Below, one piece after another: positions 8,793-19,637 of a stretch of 29,168 nucleotides of DNA; positions within the stretch are counted from its first letter, which is position 1; each line of letters opens with the position of its first letter. The notes under the pieces are model-generated. The model searched no databases. It had not been told where the DNA came from and saw only the letters and a program-made list of their open reading frames with translations. Made by a program: the position numbers and the translations under genes. This DNA comes from Phallusia fumigata (Eukaryota > Chordata > Ascidiacea > Phlebobranchia > Ascidiidae), in assembly GCA_008931825.1 (NCBI GenBank), contig QXVZ01006297.1, forward strand, positions 1 to 29,168, given 5' to 3'.

Positions 8793-11700
8793 CTACCATT
8801 ATATAACAGCTGGGGTTATGCGTGTTATAAATTCGCGACACCCCATCAATTCCTAATTGTTAGCTGAGATTTTAACCATTTACTCGTCGTCCATACAAAA
8901 GTTAACTTACTGGCGTTGGAGCTTTTGTAGACGGCGCTTGTAGGCAGCGGACGCATGAGACTCGGCATCGGTCCCATGTACGTTGTGGACATCAAGGGAA
9001 CGATACTGGGTAACGCCTGGGTAAGATGGGGTCTCACAATCGCCCCACCCAGTCCCTGGGATTCTTGTCCGGTCTGGTTTTGCATTGACCTGCGTCACAA
9101 AACATTTACTATTGGAAGGAGATTCCAACTTTAAAAACATATTGAATATCATGATTGCAAAATCACTAAAAACGAGTTTGGAAGCTAATTTTTTACTATT
9201 GCGAAGTCTTTGTATGTAAATGCCCATAAACAGGCTAAAATATAAAGCAGGCTAAAATTACAATTATTTAAATCTACAGGCTAAAATACAAAACAGGTTA
9301 AAATGCAAAAGCAGGCTAAAATGTGTTTTAGTTTAAAAACGACAAAGAGCGACCATAAAAAGTAACTTATGGTGTTTTAAAAACTGGTTTGCTTACTGAG
9401 AACCACCAAATGGCAAAGGACTGGGTCCAGAAAGTGACGAATCGGGATTGTACATTCCCAAACCCCTTCCAAAATTCGGTTGGTTGCCCGGATACATCTG
9501 GTTGCCTTGGAAACCAACCAAAAGCGGATTCTGTGGTTGTAGGGGATAATTGTAGCCGGGTTGGTTATATTGGTTCAAGAGAGGGTTGGGGTAACCAGTA
9601 AGTCCGTGGTTGGGAAAACCACCAATACCTTGATTGGCCAAACCAGTGGCTCCTTGACCAGCGCCATTCAAAGTGGTCTTGGCGCCTTGCGCACCCTGAT
9701 TCCCAAGTCCAGTTAGTCCTTGTGCATTGACACCAGTTCCATCTTTGTTGCTGCCGGTTTGTGATGGACCAACACCTTGGTTTGCACCATTTAAGCCTTG
9801 ACCGGGAATATTGGGCAATCCTTGATTTCCAAAACCATTAACGCCAGAATAAGGATAAGGTTGGGGGTACAAGTACTGGTTGGCAAACGGATACTGCTTT
9901 CCAATTCCGTAATATGGTCCGTTAGGTGGTACCTGTGGCTGTACACCAGCAAGGGAGGGATGGTTTGCTGGTAAATCGCCTGTCGCTTGGTCCAAACCAG
10001 CAGCATTGCCACCCGTGTTAGGGTACGCGTACGGGTTTGGAAACTGCTGTTGGGTATTTGGATAGGAAGCAGGCTTAAGTGGTTGGTCTTGTGTTCCATC
10101 CTCTTCCTCGTTTCCTGTGGCTTGGTCAGAAGCAGGCGATTGGTCGTTAGGCTGTGTCAAGCCTTTGCCACCGGCAACTGGTGCTGGTTGGTTATTCGTG
10201 CCCACGTCGTGAGGCTGCGTGTTACTACCTCCTTCGACAACGGTATCTGCTGGTCCGCTACCTGTATTTGGCGTTTTAATTTCTGGTGTTTTTGCACCTG
10301 GCCTTTCTGCTAGAGGTACGGCATCTTTGGAACCTGTATTTTCGTCCAAAGGTCTATACAAACTACTAGGGTCAGCGTCAGTTCCCTCTGCTCCCTGACC
10401 ACCCGTTCGGTAATGCCGATCGACTTGGGTCAGTCTGGTTGCTCGAGATAAATCCGAACCATCAGATCCTGTTTGTTCTGGTACAGTGCCAGTTTGATCA
10501 TACTGGCGACCTGTGCCAACCTGACCTTGCCCGATGCCAAATTGGCCACGGTTTGCTCCATACTGGTTGGCGGCACCAGGGTACTGGTTTCCATAGTAAG
10601 GGTTGTATCGTTGGTTGTAGAATCCGTACTGGTTCTGAAAGCCAGCTTGTTGACCAGTTTGACTGCCAGTGATTCCACCATTGTTGTTGAAGCCGTTTAC
10701 ACCGGTGCCGAGCGGACTTTGCGGGTTTGTGTCATCAGCGCTATCGTCACGGGAACCATCGGTCTCTGTGTTGGTTCCCTGCTTGTTCGGAGTTCCACCC
10801 AGGTAGTTTAGACTGTTGTAATAACCAGGATACTGCTGGTTGTAGTTTCCATATGGTGAGAGTTGTCCATTTCCTAGTAGCTGCCTTTGTGCGTCGCTAG
10901 AAGGTAAACCTGCTTGAGACGCATCTCCATCTTTTGGGCTAGCTTGAGTGTCGCTTGTACCACCTTGCTGGTACCCAGGGTATTTTGGGTAACCTAAATA
11001 TTGTCGTTGTTGGTAATTGTAGTTGTATCCAAGATATCCCGTGTCGTCTGCGAATCTAGGATAACTCGCAGGATTCGGTTTCAGCGCATCCGCATCAGTT
11101 CCCTTCGTCTTCTGGCTTCCCGTCACATCCGGACTCACCAGTGGGGGAACCACCACGTCTTCGCCTCCGTTACTTTGGCTTCCTGATGCGGAGGAAGAGG
11201 AAGAAGATGAGGAAGCGGACGAAGGTTGGCGATAACCACCACCCGCGCTCCCAAAGTTGTTCCAGTCCGCTTGAAGAAGAGTTGTGTCGTATCCAAGCTT
11301 GTCCATGTTAGAATTCGGGACATAGTTCGCTGGCCGTTCTCCATAGCGGTTGCCAGTGTACTGAGGTTCTTGAAGACGACCCTCGTCCTGAATCGGGTCG
11401 CGCAAAACGCGTTGTGTTGCTTCGAGTGCAAGTGAAGTTTGCTGTGGCCCTGAGTGGAAAATACACATTTTGAAGTTAGTTTGCTGTTTGCCCCAAACGA
11501 GATGGGGTCGTACAGTTTAGACGTTGCAGTGTTAAATTTGGTAACTGTATTTACCCTGGTTTCTTTCGATGCATGCCTGGTCGTCTGTACATAGCAGAGA
11601 TCCGCCCTCAGCGGGACAGTAACACACTTGGCAGTTCGGCTTTTCTACCCTGTGGGATGCAAAAAAATTGGTAATAATTTTATCAAACTACAAGTCTCTG

Positions 11701-14700
11701 GTGTTTTGATGTCAAGTTTAATATCTTACATTGTACATATAATTCTTACCCTAAGCCATATTTTTAACGCTAATGTATCGCCAAACTTTTTAGGGGCTGT
11801 CATTTTAATTATTTATCGACATTTATTAAAACGTCATGAAGTATCTAAGAAACTTGCAGAGCATTGAAAAGTAAAATTGCCGCAAAAAATCGGTAAAATA
11901 CTAATCAGGACTTTGCTTTAAATATTTCGTACCTGCTTCCTCCATCGTGTTTTTCTCCATCTTCTGCCACACATCCCACAGTCAAACATTCAGCGCATCC
12001 TTCAGCATTAGTGAAGGTGTCAATGCAGTAGATGGGAGTTTGTGGACAGATTATCTTGGGCGCGCTCACTGGTCCGAAGCCGCCCGGATTGGAGAACAAG
12101 TCGCCGAAGCTGTCATAACGATACAAGAAAATATGATGGATGACTTAAATTTAAGTTGTTGCTGTTAGAAGGATGAGCGTGACATTGGGTCGGTACACAC
12201 CAGAAGAATGTTGATTAATACAGATCGCAGCTGGGTTTAGCATTTGTAAATATACGCTAAAACGCAGGCTCTGATTACCTAGAAAGATGGTCCAGACATA
12301 AACTAGTAAATTCACGTTAAGTCTCAGTGGCTAAATTCCTGAACGAAAATCGTTTAGATCTTCTAATAAAATCAAAACAATAAGGTTTCAACAACAATCA
12401 GATAATACTGTTCGCGCTCTATTGTAAAACTTTCACCTTACCCTAACAAAACAATTAGACAGCATACAACAAACAAAACGGTTTTGTAGCAGATTTTTTC
12501 GCTATAACTTAAGACGTTATCGTTGTCCTAAGACAGGAGAAATGCGTCAAACTCAATGAAAACCGCAACCACAACATAGAAATCAGCGATAAACATCTCC
12601 TGCCGGCCCTGTAAATTCGTAATCGCAATCAGCTGCCACCACGGAGGTCGGCGACTCGGGAAATCCACAAGTATTCGGAGATAAACGAAACAATAGGCCA
12701 ATGTTACGGCACAATAGGGCGGTTTTTCGGCTCAGGTGCCCGAAAATCAACTTGATCCTTATCCCGGGCCCCGATAGCAGGGGAATCCCCTAGCGTGATT
12801 ATAGTTCCGGATGTAGGCTACGCTTAAATTGGCCTGACCATTAAATTGCACGATCATGTTATGTCACAGTTGCGTTGTCACCTGAAACGGCTTCGCACAA
12901 ACAGCTGTGTTTGGATTGCTAGATTCCAAAATATGATATTTCCAGCAAAACGATTTTCACAAGCGATTTGGGGATTTGAATACAGGATTAACCGTTGTAA
13001 ATACAAAGAGGTGTTTCTGTGTAATCAGACAACTTGAACTGGTTGTCTAAGATGTTTGCCACGTTTTGCATCAAACTTTGGTCAAAAGCTTGCGATTTAA
13101 TGCACTGCGTTTGCGTATGACCTAAAAAGCCAAAAAAATCGAAAAAACTTAATAATGTCAAAATTTCAGTCGGCAAAATTGTCTCCATTCTGTAATACAC
13201 TGCCATAGCAACAGTGAACTGCCTCACGTACCCGGAAAATCCTCAATTTTATCGTGTGTATTATAGCCCGTAACCCGCGGGCCAAATATATACAAGCCAT
13301 CAGTTATACGCCCAACTGGTCTCTTATCACTATACTGTCGACGTCCTATAGCGGCAAATCTATGCGCAGCTTGTCACATATGGCACTCCTTAAATCAGGG
13401 ATTTTTAACCAAACTCCGTGTTTTCTGCGGTTCACAAAACCTGGGTTTACTGAGGTTCATGTATTATTTCGATGCGATTTTGGTTGACGACAAAGATTCG
13501 GAATTTTTGCGATACTTCGACATGGGATGTGGCAGGGCGAGTAACATGAGTTGTAATGCTGAACATGAACCTTTTACATCTCGGAACTTCTAACGCAACG
13601 ATGTGCTCTGAAATACGCCCGCTAATTTTTGGTTTTGACTCAGGCTTTGTTGAATACTAATCGTCTCGAGAGGGAAGACGAAATGGTGTTGGGAAAAGAA
13701 AAACAATAAAAATTTACATTGGACTTAGGTATCACTCGTTTACGATCATGGATTAACAACTTCGTAAAAAATAATCCAAAACGTTGTGTTTCGGTTGAGT
13801 TCAGAAGGCAGTTGTAACCACATGATAAAAAGTAATTTTGCCACATCAATACATTTGGGAAACACCATTTAGTCGCACATGCAAATGAGATATAAAGAGA
13901 AACACAAACTAAGAACTTATCCTACCAATTATCCCTAACTACCAATAACAACGGCTGAAATTTATACGCAAACGATAAAAGCCGGGCACAGTCGTTTAAA
14001 GAAACTTAAGCTTTAGACCAACGCCCTAATGCTACCACCAACACGTCTTACGTAACGAAAGCACGGTCTAGGTTACAGATAAAACCGCTAACAACAGGAA
14101 GTGGTACGAAAACGTATTGGAACACGTAGTCCGTACGACATCGAACAGGATTTAAACGGCGCCAAAAGAGACCACAGAAGCCAGAGGTCAGGATGTATTA
14201 TCACAACCGGGCCAAATCCAAGTGGTTTATCGCAAAAATATCATGTACTCTGGCACGCTTGTAGCTGCGGTTGCACTGATGGTTATCAAGGAGCTTTAGT
14301 TACCTGCAAACTATGGCTCCACCGCCTTCGGGACACTGGCAAATGGTGCTCCCGCTATCAACTGCGTACGATTCTCCGGCTGGTACTTGTCCATTGCTAT
14401 GAAAAAAGACAAAAAATGTAAATTGTAGGTAGTCGTTACTGTAAACAATAGAAATACTTCAAATAAAACAAATTAGATGCACATAACCCATCTGTGTTAA
14501 ACATATATCGACGGTGCTTAATTTTCACGTCATATAAAGGCAATACATAGCTACTACTGGTAATTGTTTTCAAACAAAACACGGGCATTATAATGGTTGG
14601 GTTTTTACCCTGCGACAGTAATTCGTTTGTAAAGTTCTGCAAATCAAATTACACAAATATCACACAGCAAAAAATACCAAGGGTTTTCTGTTTACTCTAA

Positions 14701-17562
14701 ATTTTTTGCATCAGTGAAGTAAACGGGAATAGGCAGACTAAGCTGTTTTTCTCAGTTAAGCCATCTAAACAGCATTACGTCAAAAGTGAAATGGTAAACT
14801 GAATGCCACACACAAAAGACTGCTTGTTGCTGGGACCCATTATAATGCCATGATAAGAGTAATGAGTCATTACATGCCTTGTAACCCAAGCTATTACCAC
14901 GATTATCGTCCTTATTAACATCCAATGCCTCTGTATGACTCATATGGTTAAATAAGCGGAGTCTCGTGCCTCAACTTGAATAGGAAACGAAGCGGCGATG
15001 TGGTTGATCTTTTAGAAATACAGGCAACGTATTGAACTGTCCCCACTAGTTGCAGGTGAATTAGGTGCAACGGATATGTATCAGCTAATAGTTCATTTTC
15101 CTTGTCAAGTGTGTTAATACGCGTGCTTAAAGCAGGCCAATGATGAGAAAAGACGTAAAAACGATAGGAAAATCGTTAAACGGTCGAAAGTGGGATCATG
15201 CCTAATCGCACATGCCCTGGACTTAAGAAAACGTTTGGTTCGTTTGAAAAATTTCTTGTTGACCCAGGCATTTGCAACTGTGCATGTGAACTGGCCTTTG
15301 GTGTTTACAAAACGTGTTTAAATCGCATAATCGTGTTGACGGTAAAAACGGCCGGAAACCGAGAGTAAAACCTGACCAGAGCGTGAAAACCTTGGAAATC
15401 GGCTTCTATACGTCACAGCCGCAACTAAGCAAACAAACATACAAGACTTCAAACATGGAGGGATCATCTCAGAGGGACGGACGCAAACAGATCAAATCAG
15501 AAGCGGCTGAAAATGCTGGCCCGGCGAGGCGTCACTCGTCGCTGGGGAAAACTTGCGTTGATGACTGTGCCGACTGCAAGCAGGACGACGGCGGCTGCTG
15601 GAAAACCGGAACCCAGGCCACTACACCCAATCACTGGGAAGCATGAAAGAGCAGGGCGTTCGCCGATCGGCTTCTACGATCAAGTTCTGGAAGTCGAGCA
15701 CCTTGTTTACCGGTCAACAGGCCCGATTGTGCATTGTGGCGGCTCGGCGTCCATGCGTCATGTTTAACAATCCACGTATTGTGTCGCTGTTTCCGTGTTG
15801 TGGAAACGCGGAACAGCAAGGGTCTGCGGATTTTCGTTTTAACGCCACTTCGTGCGGTTGGGGTCGTCGAGATAACGCATGAAGCATATCCACGATAGAA
15901 CTTTTCACCTTTTTTTGAACCCATGCGCTTCGCCTTTCGGCGATTTCAAAGCTGTATGCATGGAAATCAATATTATTCAGATGAAGTAGGCGGGATACAA
16001 CCGAAAAAGAGTCAAACATTACAAAGTGCGACTTATCTGTAAANTTGTTACCAAGAATAAACATATCAGTCCTACTTAATCGACTTTAAATTAAAAATTT
16101 AAGATAAGCTCACGACTGGTTTTCACTTTTTTACTATAATTTCTTGCTTTTCAATTGCCCAATACATACAGACTACAAACGTACGTACAAACTGCCCGAA
16201 CTATTTACTCGAAATCATAATTCACCAAATTTGTTAGAACGTCTGCATTAGGTTAAGCGACAGTACGAAACTCTACAAAACGACTTCAACTGGCCACCTA
16301 AATGGGGTTCCTGGGTTTCCACAGCAATAAGTCAGGCATCCCTTGACCTTAATTCAACCGAAGCAAGGTTCTGAAGTTAAAGGGTTACTTTCAAAGGCAC
16401 TCGTCTACAACGCGTTTCCTGAAATTCGCTGAGTTTCAGAGCATTCACTATTCTGCGTCACACGAAATATACAGTCGAGTCCCGAAACTTCGCGTAAGCG
16501 TTTGCCTACTTCTCTCTGTCTGTGTGCTTTGTAAGCCTTGTGGGAGGCAAGATGGGTCGTTAGCGGTAACCTGCGCCGGCTATCATGCATTTTTGTCGGC
16601 TTCGTGACAGAATGGCGTTAACGTCGAATACTTGCGGCAAAGGTCCATTATCATTCCTTTCCATGCCGGTTTATATCTTACCAGTTAACTGCAACGGATT
16701 GTTCGCAATGGTGGAGTGGTCATGACACTTATCGACAGAAAAGGCACACCGTTGTAATTTTGTACAAACCAAAATTGTTGCTTTCCTAACTTAGGTTACC
16801 TTTGTCGTATTACGTCCAGTGAAATGCCCCCGAAGATTGCTGATAAACGACAGTTCCTAACAACATGATGACAGTCCTGTTCCCGACAAGCGCTTGTGCG
16901 AACATTATTGGTAAATGGCCCTTCTCGTTTGCTGTTTACTGATCAAATAAACTCAAGGACACCGACTTGGTCATACACGCCAAAGACATGTTAACTCGCA
17001 CTTGATCAGACGTACAAGTTCAAACATCACAAAAAGTCATGTCATTAAACCATCATCAAANGCGTATGCGCCGGTATGAATGCACGTCAAGCTCTAAGAA
17101 TACGGGAGTGTTCTAACGATGGGTATGGATGACCACCCACTCGCCTAAGGACATTAGGATTGCGGTACATACGTTTGTACCATCGTGATTGCAGTTTTTA
17201 GCAAAAAACTTTCATGGGCATAAGGATGAACATGTTCAGGTTGTCGTTTTTATGCATTAGGCATTTTCCGCAAACAACATTTGGTTTCATCTGCTTTTCA
17301 CTTTTCACCGTCAAATATTGTTTATCATTCGTTTATCATAAAACTTACGCATAACCGTTTTGAGCGCAATCGTATCGTTGATGAAAACCTTCACAGATGC
17401 AGCCGAATTGAGCACAGGTTGGACAACAATCGCCCTGCGTTACATTCAGGCAGTTTCTTGGTTCAACACACTGACTCCTGTCGCAAGGTTGGTCTTGGTC
17501 CAAATCCGGAGCGCTGGGGGCCGCCTCCGGTGCCTGTGCCGCATGGGATTCTAGTGGCGCCA
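8752..17562 (-). CDS. Secreted VWC-like, Gly/Asn/Gln/Tyr-rich matrix-type protein (gene span, 5' end incomplete)
   Basis: Proposed exons, in transcription order: 17562-17349, 14396-14304, 12109-11933, 11649-11555, 11449-9397, 9089-8911, 8792-8752. All introns are GT-AG and every junction keeps one frame, giving about 949 codons after the missing start. The N-terminal third has alternating cysteine half-domains of VWC type: C-x-C-P-E-G-G-G-x4-C, CC-P-x-C, and C-x2-C-x-C-P-A-E-G-G. The long exon encodes a Cys-free low-complexity region with Tyr-Pro-Gly, Asn-Gln and Gly-Asn-Gln-Gly motifs and a Ser run. Known: VWC modules occur in extracellular matrix and BMP-binding proteins. Inference: a secreted structural or adhesive matrix protein, perhaps of tunic or another extracellular coat. 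I cannot name an orthologue. No initiator Met or signal peptide is secured; see the candidates near 20.5 and 22.0 kb. The intron at 14397-17348 contains a probable misplaced haplotype contig. Confidence 0.8.
8911..9089 (-). CDS. Probable penultimate exon of the VWC-like gene
   Basis: 179 nt between a good acceptor (GTTTTGTGACGCAG) and a perfect-looking donor (CCA|GTAAGT). Entered in phase 2 from the long exon, it reads SMQNQTGQESQGLGG first. It then gives a Pro/Met/Ser-rich tail with MGPMPSLMRPLP, compositionally continuous with the preceding Gln/Asn/Gly domain, and exits in phase 1. A second frame is also fully open across the exon (beginning VNAKPDRTRIPGTGWGDC). It would be used if the exon were entered in phase 0, for example from an unrelated upstream exon. 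The phase chain favours the Gln-rich frame. The 307-bp intron between this and the long exon carries the CAGGCTAAAAT repeats. Confidence 0.62.
9231..9322. repeat. Five copies of CAGGCTAAAAT
   Basis: Copies start at 9231, 9248, 9277, 9294 (one mismatch, CAGGTTAAAAT) and 9312, with spacings of 17, 29, 17 and 18 bp, separated by A-rich linkers. They lie inside the intron between the long low-complexity exon and the exon at 8911-9089. This is a short imperfect tandem array; I see no coding role. Confidence 0.8.
9397..11449 (-). CDS. VWC-like gene, giant low-complexity exon
   Basis: 2053 nt (2 + 683 codons + 2), after a TTTTCCACTCAG acceptor. The translation has no cysteine and is dominated by Gly, Asn, Gln, Tyr, Pro, Ser and Thr. 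It shows recurring Tyr-Pro-Gly and Asn-Gln-Tyr motifs, a Ser-rich run near residue 85, an acidic and Pro/Thr-rich middle, and a C-terminal part rich in G-x-x-N-Q-G. Reading straight on, the frame closes with TAA at 9393-9395, but that TAA is bases 2-4 of a CA|GTAAGC donor. I therefore place the exon end at 9397. If splicing is skipped, the protein ends ...PFGGSQ. Inference: a disordered, matrix-like or prion-like assembly domain. Confidence 0.9.
11555..11649 (-). CDS. VWC-like gene, last Cys-rich exon
   Basis: 95 nt (1 + 31 codons + 1). It encodes C-x2-C-x-C-P-A-E-G-G-x3-L-C and then an Asp-Asp-Gln-Ala-Cys segment. This closely parallels the C-x-C-P-E-G-G-G motif of the exon at 14304-14396, supporting internal duplication of VWC-like units. 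The acceptor is CCACAG and the donor GTAAAT. It joins the long exon as G|GG (Gly). Confidence 0.83.
11933..12109 (-). CDS. VWC-like gene, linker plus Cys-rich exon
   Basis: 177 nt in frame (1 + 58 codons + 2). It starts with a Gly/Phe/Pro-rich linker (SFGDLFSNPGGFGP), then C-P-x4-Y-C, E-G-C-x2-C and V-G-C, closing one VWC-like unit and opening the next. The donor is CAG|GTACGA. The acceptor AG at 12110-12111 has only a modest pyrimidine tract, so the 5' border is the least certain part. AG|C from the preceding exon gives Ser. Confidence 0.8.
12110..14303 (-). other. Large intron of the VWC-like gene
   Basis: 2194 bp, GT-AG, between the exons at 14304-14396 and 11933-12109. I see no additional exon, repeat or RNA gene. 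A GC-richer stretch near 12600-12800 has no coherent frame. Confidence 0.65.
14304..14396 (-). CDS. VWC-like gene, exon with C-x-C-P-E-G-G-G motif
   Basis: 93 nt, read as 1 nt + 30 codons + 2 nt. The acceptor is a ttttttcatag tract and the donor is GTAACT. It encodes NGQVPAGESYAVDSG, then ICQCPEGGGAIVC. Gly-x-x-x-x-Ala-Gly-Glu-Ser followed by C-x-C and a later Cys is a textbook VWC first half. It joins the exon at 17349-17562 in frame (GC|C, Ala). The plus-strand open frame over the same bases is a shadow. Confidence 0.85.
14397..16043. other. VWC-gene intron, left part, with a GC-richer stretch
   Basis: Intronic relative to the minus-strand gene. At 15314-15900 GC rises and frames are open on both strands (110 codons plus, 97 minus). 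The plus frame has a hydrophilic, Cys-containing tail (CVDDCADCKQDDGGCW). No splice borders, promoter or homologue could be identified. It may be an exon of another gene, or simply GC-richer noncoding DNA. Confidence 0.4.
16045..17060. repeat. 1.02-kb direct repeat, copy A (probable haplotype contig)
   Basis: It matches 18374-19397 end to end with about a dozen substitutions and one 8-bp deletion (CCCGAACTATT against CCCGAATATATAGACTATT). By eye the differences all fall in the first 450 bp, and the remaining 560 bp look identical. Single n bases lie immediately on both sides (16044, 17061). I see no terminal repeats or coding frame. It is more likely an allelic fragment placed in an assembly gap than a genomic duplication. 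Confidence 0.85.
17349..17562 (-). CDS. VWC-like gene, most 5' secure exon (Cys-rich)
   Basis: The acceptor is a T-run followed by cag at 17563-17565 and the donor is GTAAGT at 17343-17348, so both borders are strong. It holds 214 nt: 2 nt finishing a Val codon, 70 codons, and 2 nt left over. The first 30 residues are Ala/Pro/Glu/Gln-rich. A cysteine cluster follows, with C-x4-C-x5-C-x8-CC-x2-C and then G-C-x-C-E-G-F. The CC-P-x-C signature is typical of the end of a VWC module, and G-C-x-C-E-G begins the next. The preceding exon must end in phase 1. It lies between gaps at 17061 and 18297. Confidence 0.82.
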
Positions 17563-18373
17563 CTGAAAAAATCAAAGACAAGATGCGGTTATGAATCGCG
17601 GTTCAAAGTGTTGGGTCGTGTGAGTCCGAAGAAGCAATTTGCAGAGTTGCATGCGACCTTTGTACTCCAGTTATTGACTGACAAAGATTGCTGAATCGCG
17701 CGCTGAAGTTCTTTAGTTGGTAAAACGGGTTCAAGTCGATCTGATACGTTGCGCTGTTCGTAATAATTATAATCTGCACGTTTGCATGTGCGGCTAATCA
17801 GTCACTACTGGTGTTGTATTGCAATTAACACGCAAATCTATCACCAATGGTTAAAATGGACTTCGAGTTGTTAGAATGTTTTTAGTCTCGTCAACGGTTT
17901 ACAAACCTTCGGCACTTTGACAAACAATTAAACTGGAAAGTATTGACCTTTTTACTCATGTTTCAAGTTGCATTTGTTTTTTTTGGAAAGAAAGCGTTTC
18001 TCTCAATATGGGAAGTCGAACTTTGGCGACACTTATTATGATATCATTTCCAGGCACAGGCACAAAAGGGGTTAATCAACATCCGCAGTTTGTTTGTGGG
18101 ATACAAGACAACAACTATTTATGGAAAGCAAAGCTGCCAGTCCACTTTTTCTGGCCTGGGTCTTCGAGTCAGAAATAAATCATTGCTCACCAAAATAGTG
18201 AAAATGGGAAACGGTTGGCAAGCTTTGAAACGACACAAATCGCTCAAAGCGGCCAAATTACCAAGATCTGTGTAATACGTGGCGTGAACGAGCAACNCAC
18301 TTAGAGCATGGTACACCGGTTAACCAATACTACAAACTGATTTGGTACTTTGGTGTGTATGTTACTCTCTTAC
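17563..18373. other. No gene seen; contains gap base 18297
   Basis: This is the region just 5' of the first secure VWC-gene exon. I looked for an upstream exon ending in phase 1 and found none convincing. A donor-like GTGAGC near 18190 has no suitable start in phase. The missing exon may have been lost in the gap. Confidence 0.5.
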
Positions 18374-19397
18374 TTGTTAGCAAGAATAAACATATCATTC
18401 CTAATTAATCGACTTTAAATTAAAAATTTAAGATAAGCTCACGAGTGGTTTTCACTTTTTTACTATAATTTCTTGCTTTTCAATTGCCCAATACATACAG
18501 ACTACAAACGTACGTACAAACTGCCCGAATATATAGACTATTTACTCGAAATCATAATTCACCACATTTGTTAGAACGTCTGCATTAAGTTAAGCGAGAG
18601 TACGAAACTCTACAAAACGACTTCTACTGGCCACCTAAATGGGGTTCCTGAGTTTCCACAGCAATAAGTCAGGCATCCCTTGACCTTAATTCAACCGAAG
18701 CAAGGTTCTGAAGTTAAAGGGTTACTTTCAAAGGCGCTCGTCTACAACGCGTTTCCTGAAATTCGCTGAGTTTCAGAGCATTCACTATTCTGCGTCACAC
18801 GAAATATACAGTCGGGTCCCGAAACTTCGCGTCAGCGTTTGCCTACTTCTCTCTGTCTGTGTGCTTTGTAAGCCTTGTGGGAGGCAAGATGGGTCGTTAG
18901 CGGTAACCTGCGCCGGCTATCATGCATTTTTGTCGGCTTCGTGACAGAATGGCGTTAACGTCGAATACTTGCGGCAAAGGTCCATTATCATTCCTTTCCA
19001 TGCCGGTTTATATCTTACCAGTTAACTGCAACGGATTGTTCGCAATGGTGGAGTGGTCATGACACTTATCGACAGAAAAGGCACACCGTTGTAATTTTGT
19101 ACAAACCAAAATTGTTGCTTTCCTAACTTAGGTTACCTTTGTCGTATTACGTCCAGTGAAATGCCCCCGAAGATTGCTGATAAACGACAGTTCCTAACAA
19201 CATGATGACAGTCCTGTTCCCGACAAGCGCTTGTGCGAACATTATTGGTAAATGGCCCTTCTCGTTTGCTGTTTACTGATCAAATAAACTCAAGGACACC
19301 GACTTGGTCATACACGCCAAAGACATGTTAACTCGCACTTGATCAGACGTACAAGTTCAAACATCACAAAAAGTCATGTCATTAAACCATCATCAAA
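18374..19397. repeat. 1.02-kb direct repeat, copy B
   Basis: This is the partner of 16045-17060 at an offset of 2329-2337 bp, in the same orientation. Unlike copy A it continues smoothly on the right into a degenerate 152-bp tandem repeat, so it looks like the native location. No coding potential is evident. Confidence 0.85.
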
Positions 19398-19637
19398 CAT
19401 GTTACTGGGGAAAACATGTGAAAGGTCAATTCCCAGGTCACTACCTTTAAGTCACACCTGATAAATAGACAAAGTCCCTAGTACTCGATCAGATTCAGAT
19501 GTACAAGTTAAAACACCGCAAAAAAGTTATGTCATAAACCACCATCAAACATGTCACTCCAGAAAAACATATAAAAGGTCAATTCGTGAACCACAACCTT
19601 AGTTCACACCTGATAGATAAACAAAGCTCCTAGTTCC
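19335..19637. repeat. Two degenerate 152-bp tandem units
   Basis: Unit 1 (about 19335-19484) and unit 2 (about 19485-19637) share, in order, GATCAGA, TACAAGTT, AAAC-ATCAAACATGT, AAAAGGTCAATTC, TCACACCTGATA and AAAG-CCTAGT at a spacing of 152 bp. Divergence is high, so the duplication is old. Copy A of the 1-kb repeat ends inside unit 1. Confidence 0.7.

Noticed and set aside
9987..10811. Plus-strand frames opposite the long low-complexity exon
   Set aside because: They are antisense shadows of the Gly/Asn/Gln/Tyr-rich frame; composition follows the complement of its codons.
14101..14421. 106-codon plus-strand frame
   Set aside because: It overlaps a minus-strand exon with VWC motif, splice sites and matching phase; the plus frame is a shadow.
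16045..17060. Transposon insertion as the cause of the 1-kb repeat
   Set aside because: No terminal repeats, target duplication or coding frame; borders coincide with n bases, which points to assembly.
17690..17745. tRNA-like TAGTTGGTAAAACGGGTTCAA
   Set aside because: D-arm- and T-loop-like strings are too close together and no acceptor or anticodon stem can be formed.
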